This document shows positions 40,992-50,564 of a DNA stretch of 64,000 nt, one piece after another. The notes under the pieces are model-generated. The model was not told where the DNA came from. It searched no databases and was given only the letters and a program-made list of their open reading frames with translations. Made by a program: the position numbers and the translations under genes. Origin of the DNA: CALBJU01 sp965247125 (GTDB lineage Bacteria > Bacteroidota > Rhodothermia > Rhodothermales > UBA10348); the NCBI GenBank assembly GCA_965247125.1, contig CBDFGO010000002.1, forward strand, positions 620,001-684,000, given 5' to 3'. Each line of letters starts with the position of its first letter. Position 1 is the stretch's first letter.

Positions 40992-42356
40992 CTAGAGGCC
41001 GTGCTTTTCGAGGCGTCGATAGAGTGTCGTTCGCGTCAACCCCAGCTCGCTCGCAGCCTGGGATACTATGCCACCATGTTTGTCCATTGCGGTTTGTATT
41101 ACACGCTTCTCGACAGTTTCAAGATCGAGGGTATCGAACATCAGGCTGTGAGAATTTGACGGGGGAATTGACTGCAGGCGAAAGTCTTCTGGCTGCAGCG
41201 CCTTCGTGTCGGTCATGATGACGGCTCTTTCGACCATGTGTTTAAGTTCACGAACGTTCCCTGGCCACGGATACTTTTCAAGCTTTCTGAGAGCAGCAGC
41301 AGAAATACGGTCGACCTTGGGCTTATACTTTTCAGCGAAAAATGCCAGAAAAAACTCGGTCAACGGGCGAATGTCTTCACTACGCTCTCGAAGAGGCGGC
41401 AAATAGATCTCTACAGTATTTATCCGGTAGAGTAGGTCCTGCCTGAATTTTCCGTCGAACACCGATTCATAGATGGGTTGATTGGTCGCACAGATCAACC
41501 TTACATCAATGGGCCTCGGGCTGTTTGTTCCGATGCGCGTGACGGTGCGCTGCTGCAGGACTGTCAATAGCTTAGCCTGAAGGGGCACCGGCAAATTCCC
41601 AATCTCGTCGAGAAACAACGTCCCCCTCGAAGCTGCTTCGAAGCGGCCTTCTCGGTCCTGGACCGCGTCTGTGAACGAACCCTTTTTATGTCCGAAAAGC
41701 TCACTTTCAAAGAGGCTTTCTGTCACGGCTCCCATGTCTACGGAGACAAATGGCTTGCCATCACGCAATGATCGCCTGTGCAGGGCGCGTGCCACCAGCT
41801 CTTTTCCCGTTCCGTTCTCACCAAGGATCAGCACATTGGCATCGGTCGCCGCGACCTTCTCAATCTGGGCATGTACTTCTCCCAGCGCATCGGAATAGCC
41901 GATAAACTCTTCAACATCAACATCAGTTTGGCTCGAGGATGGTTGGCTTCCGGCACGCCTGGCCAGTTCCTGAGATCGCTGAATTCTGCTGCGTTCAGCT
42001 ATCACCTCAATGAGATCAGGAAGATCACCCGGCCATGGCATGGGCAGAACGTCAAAAGCACCAGCCTTGATCGCCCCAACTACATTAGAAAGGCTTTCCA
42101 ACCTTGACGTAACTACGATGGTCACGTTTGAATCTGCCAGCAGGATATGCTGGATCCAGAAATAATCGTCGACCCCGTCATTCGACAGAACTGCCTCGTC
42201 CAACAGCACCACGTCATACCGATTGGACGCCATCAAGGATGGAATTCGATTGGGGCGCTTCACCGAATGAACCAGTTTAGCTTTACCGTTCAACAATCGT
42301 CGAGCGGAAACAGCCAATTCTGGATTTTCATTTACAATCAGGATCCGTCCCAGCAT
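40992..42356 (-). CDS. Sigma-54 activator with degenerate receiver domain
   Basis: A 454-residue NtrC-family protein. Receiver at about 1-120: the phosphoacceptor Asp is kept (DVVLLDEA), but the N-terminal acidic pair is NEN instead of DDD (ILIVNENPE) and the invariant Lys is replaced (LPMPW instead of LTKPF). AAA+ domain at about 150-370 with GENGTGKE, GSFTDA (for GAFTGA), FLDEIGN and WPGNVREL; Fis helix-turn-helix at the end (VSQAASELGLTRTTLYRRL). No histidine kinase is adjacent. The start at 42356 gives the usual receiver beginning. Confidence 0.88.
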   Translation of the reverse strand: MLGRILIVNENPELAVSARRLLNGKAKLVHSVKRPNRIPSLMASNRYDVVLLDEAVLSNDGVDDYFWIQHILLADSNVTIVVTSRLESLSNVVGAIKAGAFDVLPMPWPGDLPDLIEVIAERSRIQRSQELARRAGSQPSSSQTDVDVEEFIGYSDALGEVHAQIEKVAATDANVLILGENGTGKELVARALHRRSLRDGKPFVSVDMGAVTESLFESELFGHKKGSFTDAVQDREGRFEAASRGTLFLDEIGNLPVPLQAKLLTVLQQRTVTRIGTNSPRPIDVRLICATNQPIYESVFDGKFRQDLLYRINTVEIYLPPLRERSEDIRPLTEFFLAFFAEKYKPKVDRISAAALRKLEKYPWPGNVRELKHMVERAVIMTDTKALQPEDFRLQSIPPSNSHSLMFDTLDLETVEKRVIQTAMDKHGGIVSQAASELGLTRTTLYRRLEKHGL

Positions 42357-42888
42357 GAAAAAGTGATTTATCAGTGGTGTGCGCGGTTGGAAATATGGCC
42401 TGTCATGCGCCGGATTACCCAATTTTGGCTGCGAACCTGCAAACTTCGCTGCCCACGTGTTCAGATGTGGTCCCGGACGCCTACGCCTTATTTCAATAAC
42501 AGGCTCTCGAGGTTACCAAGCACTCAGCGCTGTCTACGGTGTTAGTTGTTCGAGTTTTGGGCACAAATCCATTCAGTAATGTGGCAGTGCCCTGTTCGAA
42601 ATCGTGCATTTTACATACCGCACACGAACAGCGGGCTCGCGGGTGCCTTCAGAACGCGTGATTTGGGCGGAAACCGAAACGTGCCTTAATCAATGCCTTC
42701 ACCCAGTTCGTGATAAACCGGCATTATGTGTTGATACACAACGATCTACGACACTTTTTTCGACTTGTGAGCAGACTCGAACTTGCGACACCCGGTTTAG
42801 GAAACCGGTGCTCTATCCCCCGCAACGGTTGAGTGTCCCGTGTCCCTCTCAATATCGTTTGCTCCTCGACCTGTGACAGATCGGAATG
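42357..42888. other. Intergenic region with a tRNA-Arg remnant
   Basis: About 530 bases without a supported gene. It contains the 44-bp tRNA-Arg fragment at 42778-42821. Otherwise I see nothing recognisable; it should include the activator's promoter. Confidence 0.6.
42778..42821 (-). repeat. 44-bp partial copy of the tRNA-Arg(CCT) gene
   Basis: Identical to 45423-45466 inside the intact tRNA-Arg gene, covering the end of the D-arm, the anticodon arm and part of the T-arm. Identity stops abruptly on both sides, so it cannot fold as a full tRNA. A direct repeat of a tRNA piece 2,645 bp from the parent gene indicates an insertion or duplication event. Confidence 0.85.
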
Positions 42889-43866
42889 CTACTTGACCAG
42901 CGTCATGGTTTTACTGTCCATAAATGACGCGGATCGCATTACGTACACATAGATTCCGCTCGGAAGAGAGCTAGCGTCGAATACGACTTGATATGTGCCG
43001 GCGCTGTGGGGACCAGATACAACAATGCTCAGTTGTCTTCCAAGTACATCGAATAGGGCTATCTCTATTTCGGTTGAAGCCGCCACGTCATACTTGATGG
43101 TAGTGGATGGATTGAATGGATTGGGATAATTTTTCCATAGTGCAAATTTTGTCGGAATAGCCGCATCTTCTGCAGACACGATAAATCCGCGAACCAGAGA
43201 AAGCTTTAATGGGGTAGGATTATCACCCGATTGTCCGTCGGAGAGGGTCACGGTAATCCATATGTCAAGATTCGAAACTTGACCGGCATCGGACATGATC
43301 GTCGCGAGTGCATCTACGCTCAGACTGTCGGAAAACGTTGTAGATTCTCGCTCAATCAAAACGCTAGACAAAGCCGCGTCTGATGCCACGAGGAACGTGT
43401 AATCAATGTCATCTCCATCGACATCCGTCGCTTCATTCCACTCAAATAGAACATGATCTTCCGGACCGACAGAACCGTCGTCAGTCATGGATCCCACCAT
43501 TATCATCTGGTCTGAGACAACTGTGGTGAAGACATCGTCTGTACCAAAGCTTGGTGGGTCATTTACGGGAATCACAGTGATCGTGATCGTTCCGGAATCG
43601 GTAATTCCATCTGAATTCTGGATGGTGTAACTGAACGAATCGACACCGTTGAAATCGTCGTCGGGCGTATATGTAATTGTGCCATCCCCGTTATTCAGCG
43701 CCACACCGTTTGATGCAAGACCAACCCCAGTAATGGTCAGCAAACCTCCCCCTAAATCAGTATCGTTTGAAAGAGGGTTAAGGGTTATTGCGAAATCTTC
43801 ATTGGTCGACTCTTCATCATCCGTAGCCACAGGTGCCCCCTGCAACGCGTTCCGAAAGATCGACAT
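42889..43866 (-). pseudogene. 5'-truncated T9SS-exported cadherin-like protein
   Basis: A 325-codon remnant. Residues 10-100 are a bacterial cadherin/Ig-like repeat (NEDFAITLNPLSNDTD, GTITYTPDDDFNGVDSFSYT), 100-235 a second repeat, and the end is a canonical T9SS sorting domain (NYPNPFNPSTTIKYDV, LFDVLGRQ, LPSGIYVYVM). No signal peptide remains: the frame begins 27 nt from the inverted repeat of the IS256-type element, and no 5' part appears on the other side. Confidence 0.75.
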
Positions 43867-43893
43867 CAGCAGATCCGCATCGAGTTAACCCCG

Positions 43894-45253
43894 AAAGTTG
43901 TGTACGGGTGAAAAAGGTATAGGCGGCGTATCCTGATGATGATTACGTCATTGTCAATCCGAAGATTGGAGGATACACCGCCCATGAAGACGAATAACGC
44001 ACACGAGAACGAGAACTACAATAGCACAGAGGATGTGTTGACAGAAGTATTGCGAACAGGGGCCGCAAAGATGCTGCCCACAGCCGTTGAGGCCGAGGTT
44101 GAAGCTTTCTGCCAGCGCTACCAGTTCCTGCGCGACGAAGAGAATCGCCACCGCATCGTTCGCAATGGATATCTGCCAGAGAGGAAGATTTTGACTGGTA
44201 TCGGGGAGGTCGCTGTAAAGATGCCCCGCATACGCGACCGTACGGGTCGGGGTGAGGATAGAATCGGTTTCCGCAGTTCGATACTACCAGCCTACCTCCG
44301 CAAGAGCCGCTCGCTTGAGGCTCTCATTCCATGGTTGTACCTGAAGGGAGTTTCAACGGGCGGCTTTGAGGCAGCGCTCTCGGCCCTTGTTGGTCCTGAT
44401 GCCCCAGGGCTGACCTCCTCGACGATTGCGCGCCTGAAGACGCTTTGGACAAGGGAGCACGAAGACTGGCAAAAGCGGAGCCTGAAGGAGAAGCACTACG
44501 TCTATTTCTGGGCCGACGGTATTCACGTAAACGTACGCATGGATAAACAGAAACTGTGTCTGCTGGTCGTGATCGGCGCTACGGCCGATGGAAGGAAGGA
44601 GCTTATAGCACTCGAGGACGGCTTTCGCGAGAGCAAGCAGTCGTGGCGAGAGTTGCTCCTGGAGCTGAGGCACCGCGGGCTGGATCAAGGACCGAAGCTG
44701 GCTGTTGCCGATGGAGCCATGGGATTCTGGAGTGCTCTCGCAGAAGTTTATCCCGAGACGCGAGCCGCACGCTGTTGGGTGCACAAGACAGCAAATGTGC
44801 TCAACCGCCTGCCCAAGTCCGTTCAGAAGAAGGCAAAAGGTCACCTCACGCAGATCTATACAGCAGAAACAAAAAAGCAGGCAGAGAGCGCCCTTCTGTT
44901 TTTCATCAAAGCCTACCAGCAAAAGTATCCGAAAGCAGCAGAGATTCTGGTGAAAGACCGAGAAGAACTGCTCGCTTTTTATGACTTTCCGGCAGAACAC
45001 TGGATCCATCTTCGGAGCACAAATCCGATCGAATCTACGTTCGCGACCGTGCGCCTCAGGACCGCCAAAACGAGGGGATGTCTGAGCCGAGAAACAGCTC
45101 TTGCAATGGCCTTCCGTCTATGTAAAGAGGCTCAGAAGAAGTGGAGGAAACTGAATGCACCGCACCTATTGCAACTTGTAAAAAAAGGAATCAAATTCAC
45201 CGACGGAATTACATCAGAACGACACGCTGCCTAAACCTTCCATACACAACTTT
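43894..45253 (+). mobile_element. IS256-family insertion sequence
   Basis: An element of about 1.36 kb with an IS256-type transposase. Ends: AAAGTTGTGTA at 43894-43904 and its inverse TACACAACTTT at 45243-45253; similarity continues inward (GGTATAGGCGGCGT against GGTTTAGGCAGCGT inverted). No matching 8-9-bp target duplication was found outside the ends, suggesting later deletion at one side. Confidence 0.85.
43984..45234 (+). CDS. IS256-family (mutator type) transposase
   Basis: A 416-residue DDE transposase. Catalytic Asp in YFWADGIHV, second Asp in LAVADGAMGF, and Glu in STNPIESTFATVRLR; also CWVHKTANVL. Frame is intact, so it is probably active. Its TAA stop lies inside the right terminal repeat. 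Upstream in-frame ATG at 43936 is possible but lies in the inverted-repeat side. Confidence 0.9.
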   Translation: MKTNNAHENENYNSTEDVLTEVLRTGAAKMLPTAVEAEVEAFCQRYQFLRDEENRHRIVRNGYLPERKILTGIGEVAVKMPRIRDRTGRGEDRIGFRSSILPAYLRKSRSLEALIPWLYLKGVSTGGFEAALSALVGPDAPGLTSSTIARLKTLWTREHEDWQKRSLKEKHYVYFWADGIHVNVRMDKQKLCLLVVIGATADGRKELIALEDGFRESKQSWRELLLELRHRGLDQGPKLAVADGAMGFWSALAEVYPETRAARCWVHKTANVLNRLPKSVQKKAKGHLTQIYTAETKKQAESALLFFIKAYQQKYPKAAEILVKDREELLAFYDFPAEHWIHLRSTNPIESTFATVRLRTAKTRGCLSRETALAMAFRLCKEAQKKWRKLNAPHLLQLVKKGIKFTDGITSERHAA

Positions 45254-45407
45254 TGGGCATAGCTCTTAAATGTGCCAACACACGGTATATGGAACCTCTT
45301 TCTTACTGGCCGGAGTCATCGACCCCTTGTAAGAGTCGAATTGCGATTTTAGACGATGTTTTTACGGACTTTGGGGGATCATCTGAAATCATCCCAATTC
45401 GTCTAAG

Positions 45408-45480
45408 CGCCCTCGGCAAGAATCGAACTTGCGACACCCGGTTTAGGAAACCGGTGCTCTATCCCCTGAGCTACGAGGGC
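45408..45480 (-). tRNA. tRNA-Arg (anticodon CCT)
   Basis: A 73-nt minus-strand gene. Acceptor stem GCCCTCG/CGAGGGC (45480-45474 and 45415-45409), D-arm with AGCTCAGGGGATAGAGC, anticodon arm CCGGT-TTCCTAA-ACCGG giving anticodon CCT, T-arm with GTTCGATTC, and discriminator G; no CCA is encoded. tRNA-Arg(CCT) is a frequent integration target for mobile elements. Confidence 0.93.
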
Positions 45481-45561
45481 GGAATGGCCGTGCCAATAAG
45501 GGCTGGTACGGCGTATCTTGGGCGCTGAAAATACGCCTCGTTTCATTCAAATTCTTCGAAC

Positions 45562-46746
45562 ATGTCGCTCGACATCGACGCCCTTCGCGCGAATACTCCA
45601 GGCTGCGAGCACGTCGCTCATTTCAATAATGCAGGTGCGGGGCTCATGCCCCTACCCGTTCTCGACGCGATTCAGGGGCACCTGACCAGGGAATCCATCA
45701 TTGGAGGTTACGAAGCTCACGACGCGGCTGAGGAGGCGTATCAAGACACATATCGGGCCCTTGAAGAGCTTTTGGGGGCGAAAAAGGGCGAACTTGCGCT
45801 GCTGGAGAACGCGACCCGTGCCTGGGATCAGATCTTCTATGGGATGAGTTTTCGTCTCGGAGATCGGGTTATTACAGCCCAGGCGTCATATGCCAGCAAT
45901 TATCTCGCGATGCTGCAGCAGGCGAAGCGGTTTGGAATTGAGATCGATGTCATCCCGAACGACCGGGATGGGCAAGTAGACGTATCTCGGTTGGAGGCGG
46001 CGATCGGCGAACGAACCCGGCTGATCTGCCTTACGCACGTTCCGACGAATGGAGGGCTCATCAATCCTGCAGCCGAAGTCGGTGTTGTGGCCCGACGACA
46101 TAACATTCCCTACCTGCTCGATGCGTGTCAATCGGCTGGACAAATGCGGTTGAATGTAGATGAGATCGGGTGCGACTTTTTATCTGGAACGGGACGAAAA
46201 TATCTACGAGGACCGCGTGGAACCGGCTTCCTGTATGTTCGCGCTTCGTCCCTCGATCTGGTAGAGCCGCCTTTCCTCGACCTGCACGCTGCGACCTGGA
46301 CCGAGAGAAATGGATTTAAAATGTTGCCCGACGCAGGTCGTTTCGAGAACTGGGAAGGGTATGTCGCAGGGAAGATTGGCCTGGGGGCAGCTGTTCAGTA
46401 TCTCCTGGAATTGGGGCAGGACGAGGTCTATGCACGGATACGGATGTTGGCGACACGTCTGCGTGAGGAACTGAGGAGCTTAAGCGGCATCACCGTTCAT
46501 GATCTGGGATCGAATCAATGCGGTATCGTGACGTTCTCGCACGACACTACCAGCTCTGAAAAAATAAAAAGCACGCTCGATAAGGTCAGCATCAATGTGA
46601 GCCTGGCGCATCCCGAGTGGGCCAAGTTGGACGCCGAGGTTCGGAATCTTCCCGTGATGGTCCGGGCATCTGTTCATGCTTATAACACCGAAGAAGAGCT
46701 TGCCCGATTTGTCGGGGAGATACGAGAGATTTCGGAGTTGCGATGA
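45562..46746 (+). CDS. Aminotransferase class V-fold PLP enzyme
   Basis: A 394-residue pyridoxal-phosphate enzyme of the selenocysteine lyase/isopenicillin epimerase-like group. HFNNAGAGLMP near residue 20, LLDACQSAGQ with the cofactor Asp (about 190), and the Schiff-base Lys in SGTGRKYLRGPRGTGF (about 213). Substrate unknown. Followed closely by a transporter and a Nif3-like gene on the same strand. Confidence 0.85.
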   Translation: MSLDIDALRANTPGCEHVAHFNNAGAGLMPLPVLDAIQGHLTRESIIGGYEAHDAAEEAYQDTYRALEELLGAKKGELALLENATRAWDQIFYGMSFRLGDRVITAQASYASNYLAMLQQAKRFGIEIDVIPNDRDGQVDVSRLEAAIGERTRLICLTHVPTNGGLINPAAEVGVVARRHNIPYLLDACQSAGQMRLNVDEIGCDFLSGTGRKYLRGPRGTGFLYVRASSLDLVEPPFLDLHAATWTERNGFKMLPDAGRFENWEGYVAGKIGLGAAVQYLLELGQDEVYARIRMLATRLREELRSLSGITVHDLGSNQCGIVTFSHDTTSSEKIKSTLDKVSINVSLAHPEWAKLDAEVRNLPVMVRASVHAYNTEEELARFVGEIREISELR

Positions 46747-46790
46747 CATGACCCCAAAGGTAGATTGCGGCGCACTCACACCGACTCGTT

Positions 46791-48077
46791 TTGTCTGACG
46801 CAAGTAGCAAATCCAAGTCTGCCATCTGGGCGTGGTCGTTCTATGACTTCGCCAATTCAGCGTTCACGACCCTTATCGTGACGTTCGTCTACGCAACGTT
46901 CTTCGCATCGAAAATTGCTCCAGATTATGACACCGGCTTGGACATGTGGGCGAATGCCATCACTGTGTCAGCGTTGATCATTGCCGCCTTGTCCCCCTTC
47001 GTTGGAGCGATGGCTGACCGCGGTGGATATCGGAAACGGTTCCTTGGCATTTCGACCATAGTCTGTATTGCGGCCACCGTCCTCCTGTTCTTTCCGCAAG
47101 AAGGCGATGTGTTGTTTGCTCTGACTGTCTTTGTCATTGCAAACGTAGCGTTCGAAATGGGGCTTGTATTCTACAATGCATTCCTGCCTGATATTTCAAC
47201 AGCAGAAAATATTGGAAGCATTTCTGGTAACGGATGGGCGCTGGGATACGTCGGTGGGCTGCTATGTATGGCCCTGGGATTGTTCGTTTTTATTCGGCCT
47301 GCCCCACCTATGTTCGGAATGGACGTTGATACATCTGAACATGTTCGTGCAACCACTCTCCTCGTGGCTGGCTGGTTTGCGCTGTTCAGCATCCCAACCT
47401 TTTTGTTTCTCAAAGATCGAGAGGTAGCCAGCCCTCCACCGATACGTCGACTCATGGTTGAGGCCTATCAGGACCTGAAACGGGTGTTTGAAGAGGTGAA
47501 GCAGTATCGTCAAGTGTTTCGGTTGTTGCTCGCCCGATTGATCTACAACGACGGCCTTGTTACGATCTTTGGGTTTGGTGGCATCTACGCAATGAATGTA
47601 TTCGACTTTACCTTGGACGAAGTCCTGATATTCGGAATTGCGCTGAACCTTGCCGCAGGATTTGGTGCGTGGGCTCTCGGATTTCTTGATGATCGATGGG
47701 GCGGAAAAACAACGATAAATATTTCCCTCGTCGGTCTGATCGCGGCGACCTTGCTCGCTGTGTTTACGCAGAGCACAATGTGGTTTTGGGTTGCCGGAAT
47801 TGGTATCGGACTACTGGCTGGACCGATGCAATCCGCCAGCCGATCACTGCTCGGACGGTTTACTCCGGAAAGCAAGGAGAATGAATTTTTCGGATTCTTT
47901 GCCTTTTCTGGCAAAGCGACGGCATTTATGGGACCCATCCTGATAGCCAAGTTTTCACTACTGTTTGGAAGTATGCGTTTTGGCATCGCGATTGTTGTTT
48001 TTCTTTTCGTGTTAGGTGGAATTTCCCTCACGCGTGTCGATGAAGCGGAAGGCATTGCTGCGTCGGGTCGATCATGA
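46791..48077 (+). CDS. MFS transporter, UMF1 family
   Basis: A 428-residue membrane protein with about 12 helices. WSFYDFANSAFTTLIVTFVY near the N-terminus is the signature of UMF1/Atg22-like permeases. Substrate unknown; relatives export amino acids. The start is a TTG at 46791. Its stop overlaps the next start by 4 bp. Confidence 0.85.
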   Translation: MSDASSKSKSAIWAWSFYDFANSAFTTLIVTFVYATFFASKIAPDYDTGLDMWANAITVSALIIAALSPFVGAMADRGGYRKRFLGISTIVCIAATVLLFFPQEGDVLFALTVFVIANVAFEMGLVFYNAFLPDISTAENIGSISGNGWALGYVGGLLCMALGLFVFIRPAPPMFGMDVDTSEHVRATTLLVAGWFALFSIPTFLFLKDREVASPPPIRRLMVEAYQDLKRVFEEVKQYRQVFRLLLARLIYNDGLVTIFGFGGIYAMNVFDFTLDEVLIFGIALNLAAGFGAWALGFLDDRWGGKTTINISLVGLIAATLLAVFTQSTMWFWVAGIGIGLLAGPMQSASRSLLGRFTPESKENEFFGFFAFSGKATAFMGPILIAKFSLLFGSMRFGIAIVVFLFVLGGISLTRVDEAEGIAASGRS

Positions 48078-49210
48078 GTATTACTATTGGCCAAATTGAC
48101 GAAGCCCTGCAGGAATGGGCTCCGTCGGGCAGCGCGCAGTCCTATGACAATGTGGGCCTTCAGATTGGAAGGATGACCGCGGAGGTCACGTGTGGCTTGA
48201 TTGCCTTGGATCTGACTCCTGACGTCGTGAGGGAAGCTCAAAAAATGAATGCTGAGTGTGTGATTACGCACCACCCTCTCATCTTTCGTCCTCTCAAATC
48301 GCTCACTGATTCCGGACTTGTCTCCTCCATGGCCCTTGATCTGGCCGAGAGTGGAATCGGCCTCTATGCCATTCACACAAATCTCGATGCTGCAAGAGAC
48401 GGGGTATCATTTGAACTGGCCCGTACTCTTGGATTGGAACGGATCGAGTTCCTTTCCGGATTGGAGGGCAGCACGGTAAAGCTGATTCTATTTGTCCCCA
48501 TCGATCATATTGATGGTGTCCGGGACGCGGTATTCAGCGTGGGTGCGGGCAGGATTGGGAAGTATTCGGAGTGCTCTTTTTCACACGGAGGAACGGGTAC
48601 CTTCAAGCCGGATGACGGCTCCAAGCCATTTGAAGGTGAACCTAGCGGTCCAAGAGAATCGGTGAACGAAATTCGTCTGGAGGTCGAGGTTGCCCGCTGG
48701 GCACTGCCAAGCGTTTTGAACGCAGCGAGGGAGGCGCATCCTTATGAAGAGATGGCTCACGACATCATCGCCGTAGAACAAGAACTCAGAAATGCAGGCA
48801 TTGGCGCGGTTGGAAGCCTTCCCGCTCCCATTAAACTCGGTGTCTTTCTGAACGAGGTCTGTCAGAAACTGGAGAATCCGGGCATTCGTTACGTTGGTAA
48901 TCCCGACTCGAGGGTTCAAAAAGTAGCCGTGTGCGGGGGAGCCGGAGCCGATTTTATTGGACTCGCCCACGGGGCGAAGGCTGACGTCTACGTGACCTCG
49001 GATATCTCATATCACCGTTATTTCGATGTTCTGGGAAACGATGGTAGACCTGAAATGGCCATAATTGACGCGGGCCACTACGAATCCGAGAAGATGACAG
49101 AGTCCTTGCTGGTTGGGTGGCTACGGAAGCGGTTCCCGGAGATCGAGTGGAATCGCACGAAACACCGCACTTCACCCGTTCATACCTGGATTGCAACTTC
49201 GGGTGAGTGA
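48074..49210 (+). CDS. Nif3-like dinuclear metal protein
   Basis: A 378-residue member of the Nif3/YbgI (GTP cyclohydrolase I type 2) family. Metal ligands: VITHHPLIF near residue 65, HTNLDAA near 102, and the C-terminal DAGHYESE near 340. The insert of about 100 residues in the middle (130-250) is the PII-like domain of the long bacterial form. Function of the family is unsettled. Overlaps the transporter gene by 4 bp. Confidence 0.88.
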   Translation: MSITIGQIDEALQEWAPSGSAQSYDNVGLQIGRMTAEVTCGLIALDLTPDVVREAQKMNAECVITHHPLIFRPLKSLTDSGLVSSMALDLAESGIGLYAIHTNLDAARDGVSFELARTLGLERIEFLSGLEGSTVKLILFVPIDHIDGVRDAVFSVGAGRIGKYSECSFSHGGTGTFKPDDGSKPFEGEPSGPRESVNEIRLEVEVARWALPSVLNAAREAHPYEEMAHDIIAVEQELRNAGIGAVGSLPAPIKLGVFLNEVCQKLENPGIRYVGNPDSRVQKVAVCGGAGADFIGLAHGAKADVYVTSDISYHRYFDVLGNDGRPEMAIIDAGHYESEKMTESLLVGWLRKRFPEIEWNRTKHRTSPVHTWIATSGE

Positions 49211-49343
49211 GACTTTCACTGTCTCCGTCGCGCCGCGACGGTCACGGTACACGCATTCTTCGCACGAATTACAACGAACTTTGTCAAAGAAATTCCGTTA
49301 CTTCGTCGTCTATACAATTTCGTAAATCTGCCGACAACGGAGC

Positions 49344-50105
49344 ATGGCCACGACCACCCACGAGCATTCAATCAGCGATCAGCTAGTCGCGCTGATCCGT
49401 CTTCAACACATCGACAGTAAGATCGATCAGATAAAACAACTGAGGGGTGATCTTCCTGACGAAATCAAGGATATGGAAGACGAAAAAGAAGGTCTCACCA
49501 CTCGCCTTGACAATCTCAAACAGGAACTGAAAGACAACGGAATAAGCAAAAAACAGGCTGTTACCAATGTCAAAGACGCTGAACAACTGATCAAGAAGTA
49601 CGAAGAACAGCAACTTCAAGTCAGGAACAATCGGGAATACGACGCACTCACCAAGGAAATCGAAGCGCAGAAACAGCGTATCGTAGATAACACTACCCTC
49701 GGAGAGGAAATCGATCTGCAAAAACCTGTCCGCGATACCGCAGTCGAAGAAGCAGCTGCGCGTCTCAAGGAGCTCAAAAAGGAGTTGAAAGAAAAGAAGG
49801 GCGAATTGCAGGAAGTCCTGGAAGACACAAAGAGCGAACAGGCTGGACTGGAAAAGACGCGCAAGAAAGCCGAAAAGAAGGTGGATGAGCGTTATGTGCG
49901 GGCCTACGATCTCCTGCGCTCGCGAGTTCGAGACGGACGGGCTGTGGTGCCCCTCGAAAGAGGTGCTGCGGCTGGATTTTCTGTACCACCACAACGTCAG
50001 CTGGAAATTCGCCAGCGCAATCGAATTGTTGCGTGTGAACACACCGGACGAATCATCGTCGATGGTGCTCTTTTCAAGGATGCGGTCAAGGGCGTAAAGG
50101 TCTGA
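49344..50105 (+). CDS. Coiled-coil zinc-ribbon family protein that lacks the zinc ligands
   Basis: A 253-residue protein with a long coiled-coil hairpin (about 25-195) and the C-terminal segment RGAAAGFSVPPQRQLEIRQRN then CEHTGRIIVD. This is the CT398/C4 zinc-ribbon family, which in relatives reads CxxC...IPPQ...C..CGR. Here the first pair is replaced by GAAAG and the last cysteine by Thr, leaving one Cys, so zinc binding should be lost while the fold outline remains. RNase P RNA follows immediately. Confidence 0.8.
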   Translation: MATTTHEHSISDQLVALIRLQHIDSKIDQIKQLRGDLPDEIKDMEDEKEGLTTRLDNLKQELKDNGISKKQAVTNVKDAEQLIKKYEEQQLQVRNNREYDALTKEIEAQKQRIVDNTTLGEEIDLQKPVRDTAVEEAAARLKELKKELKEKKGELQEVLEDTKSEQAGLEKTRKKAEKKVDERYVRAYDLLRSRVRDGRAVVPLERGAAAGFSVPPQRQLEIRQRNRIVACEHTGRIIVDGALFKDAVKGVKV

Positions 50106-50153
50106 TCAATCCGTTTCCGACGAAACTCAGCGCTGGGGAATTGATTCAATAGA

Positions 50154-50547
50154 GAACTGATCGGATCATCGCGCCCGCCAATTGGCGAGTGAGGAAAGTC
50201 CGAACACCACAGGGCACCATGCTTCCTAACGGGAAGGCACCGCACAGCGGTGACAGCAAGTGCAACAGAGAGAAGACCAGCCGATGACCCTCCGGGGCAC
50301 AGGTGATGGGTGAAAGGGCGGGGGTAAGATCTCGCCGGCAACGTTGGTGACAGCGTTGGACAGGTAAACCTCATGGGGTGCAAGGTCAAGCAGCATCGCT
50401 CGCCTTCGGGCGAAAGGAGTGCCCATCCTGATCGATGCGGGTAGACCGCTTGAGGCTGGCCGTGACGTCAGTCCCAGATAAATGATGATCTCCCTGATTA
50501 GGCGCGGTCCTTTTTCAGGAAGACAGAATTCGGCTTATAGATCAGTA
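50154..50547 (+). ncRNA. rnpB: RNase P RNA, bacterial type A
   Basis: The catalytic RNA that matures tRNA 5' ends. Recognised by GAGGAAAGTCCGAAC (CR-I) near 50190, GTGCAACAGAGAG near 50260, GGGTGAAAGGG near 50308, GGTAAACC near 50361, GCGGGTAGACCGCTTGAG near 50437, AGATAAATGATGATC (CR-V) near 50475 and ACAGAATTCGGCTTAT near the 3' end. AACTGATC at the 5' end pairs with GATCAGT at the 3' end, setting the borders to within a few nt. Confidence 0.93.
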
Positions 50548-50564
50548 ATGACCGCATTGTAGAT

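Noticed and set aside
42604..42876. A 90-codon plus-strand frame over the tRNA fragment
   Set aside because: It reads through the antisense of the tRNA-Arg piece and has no coding character.
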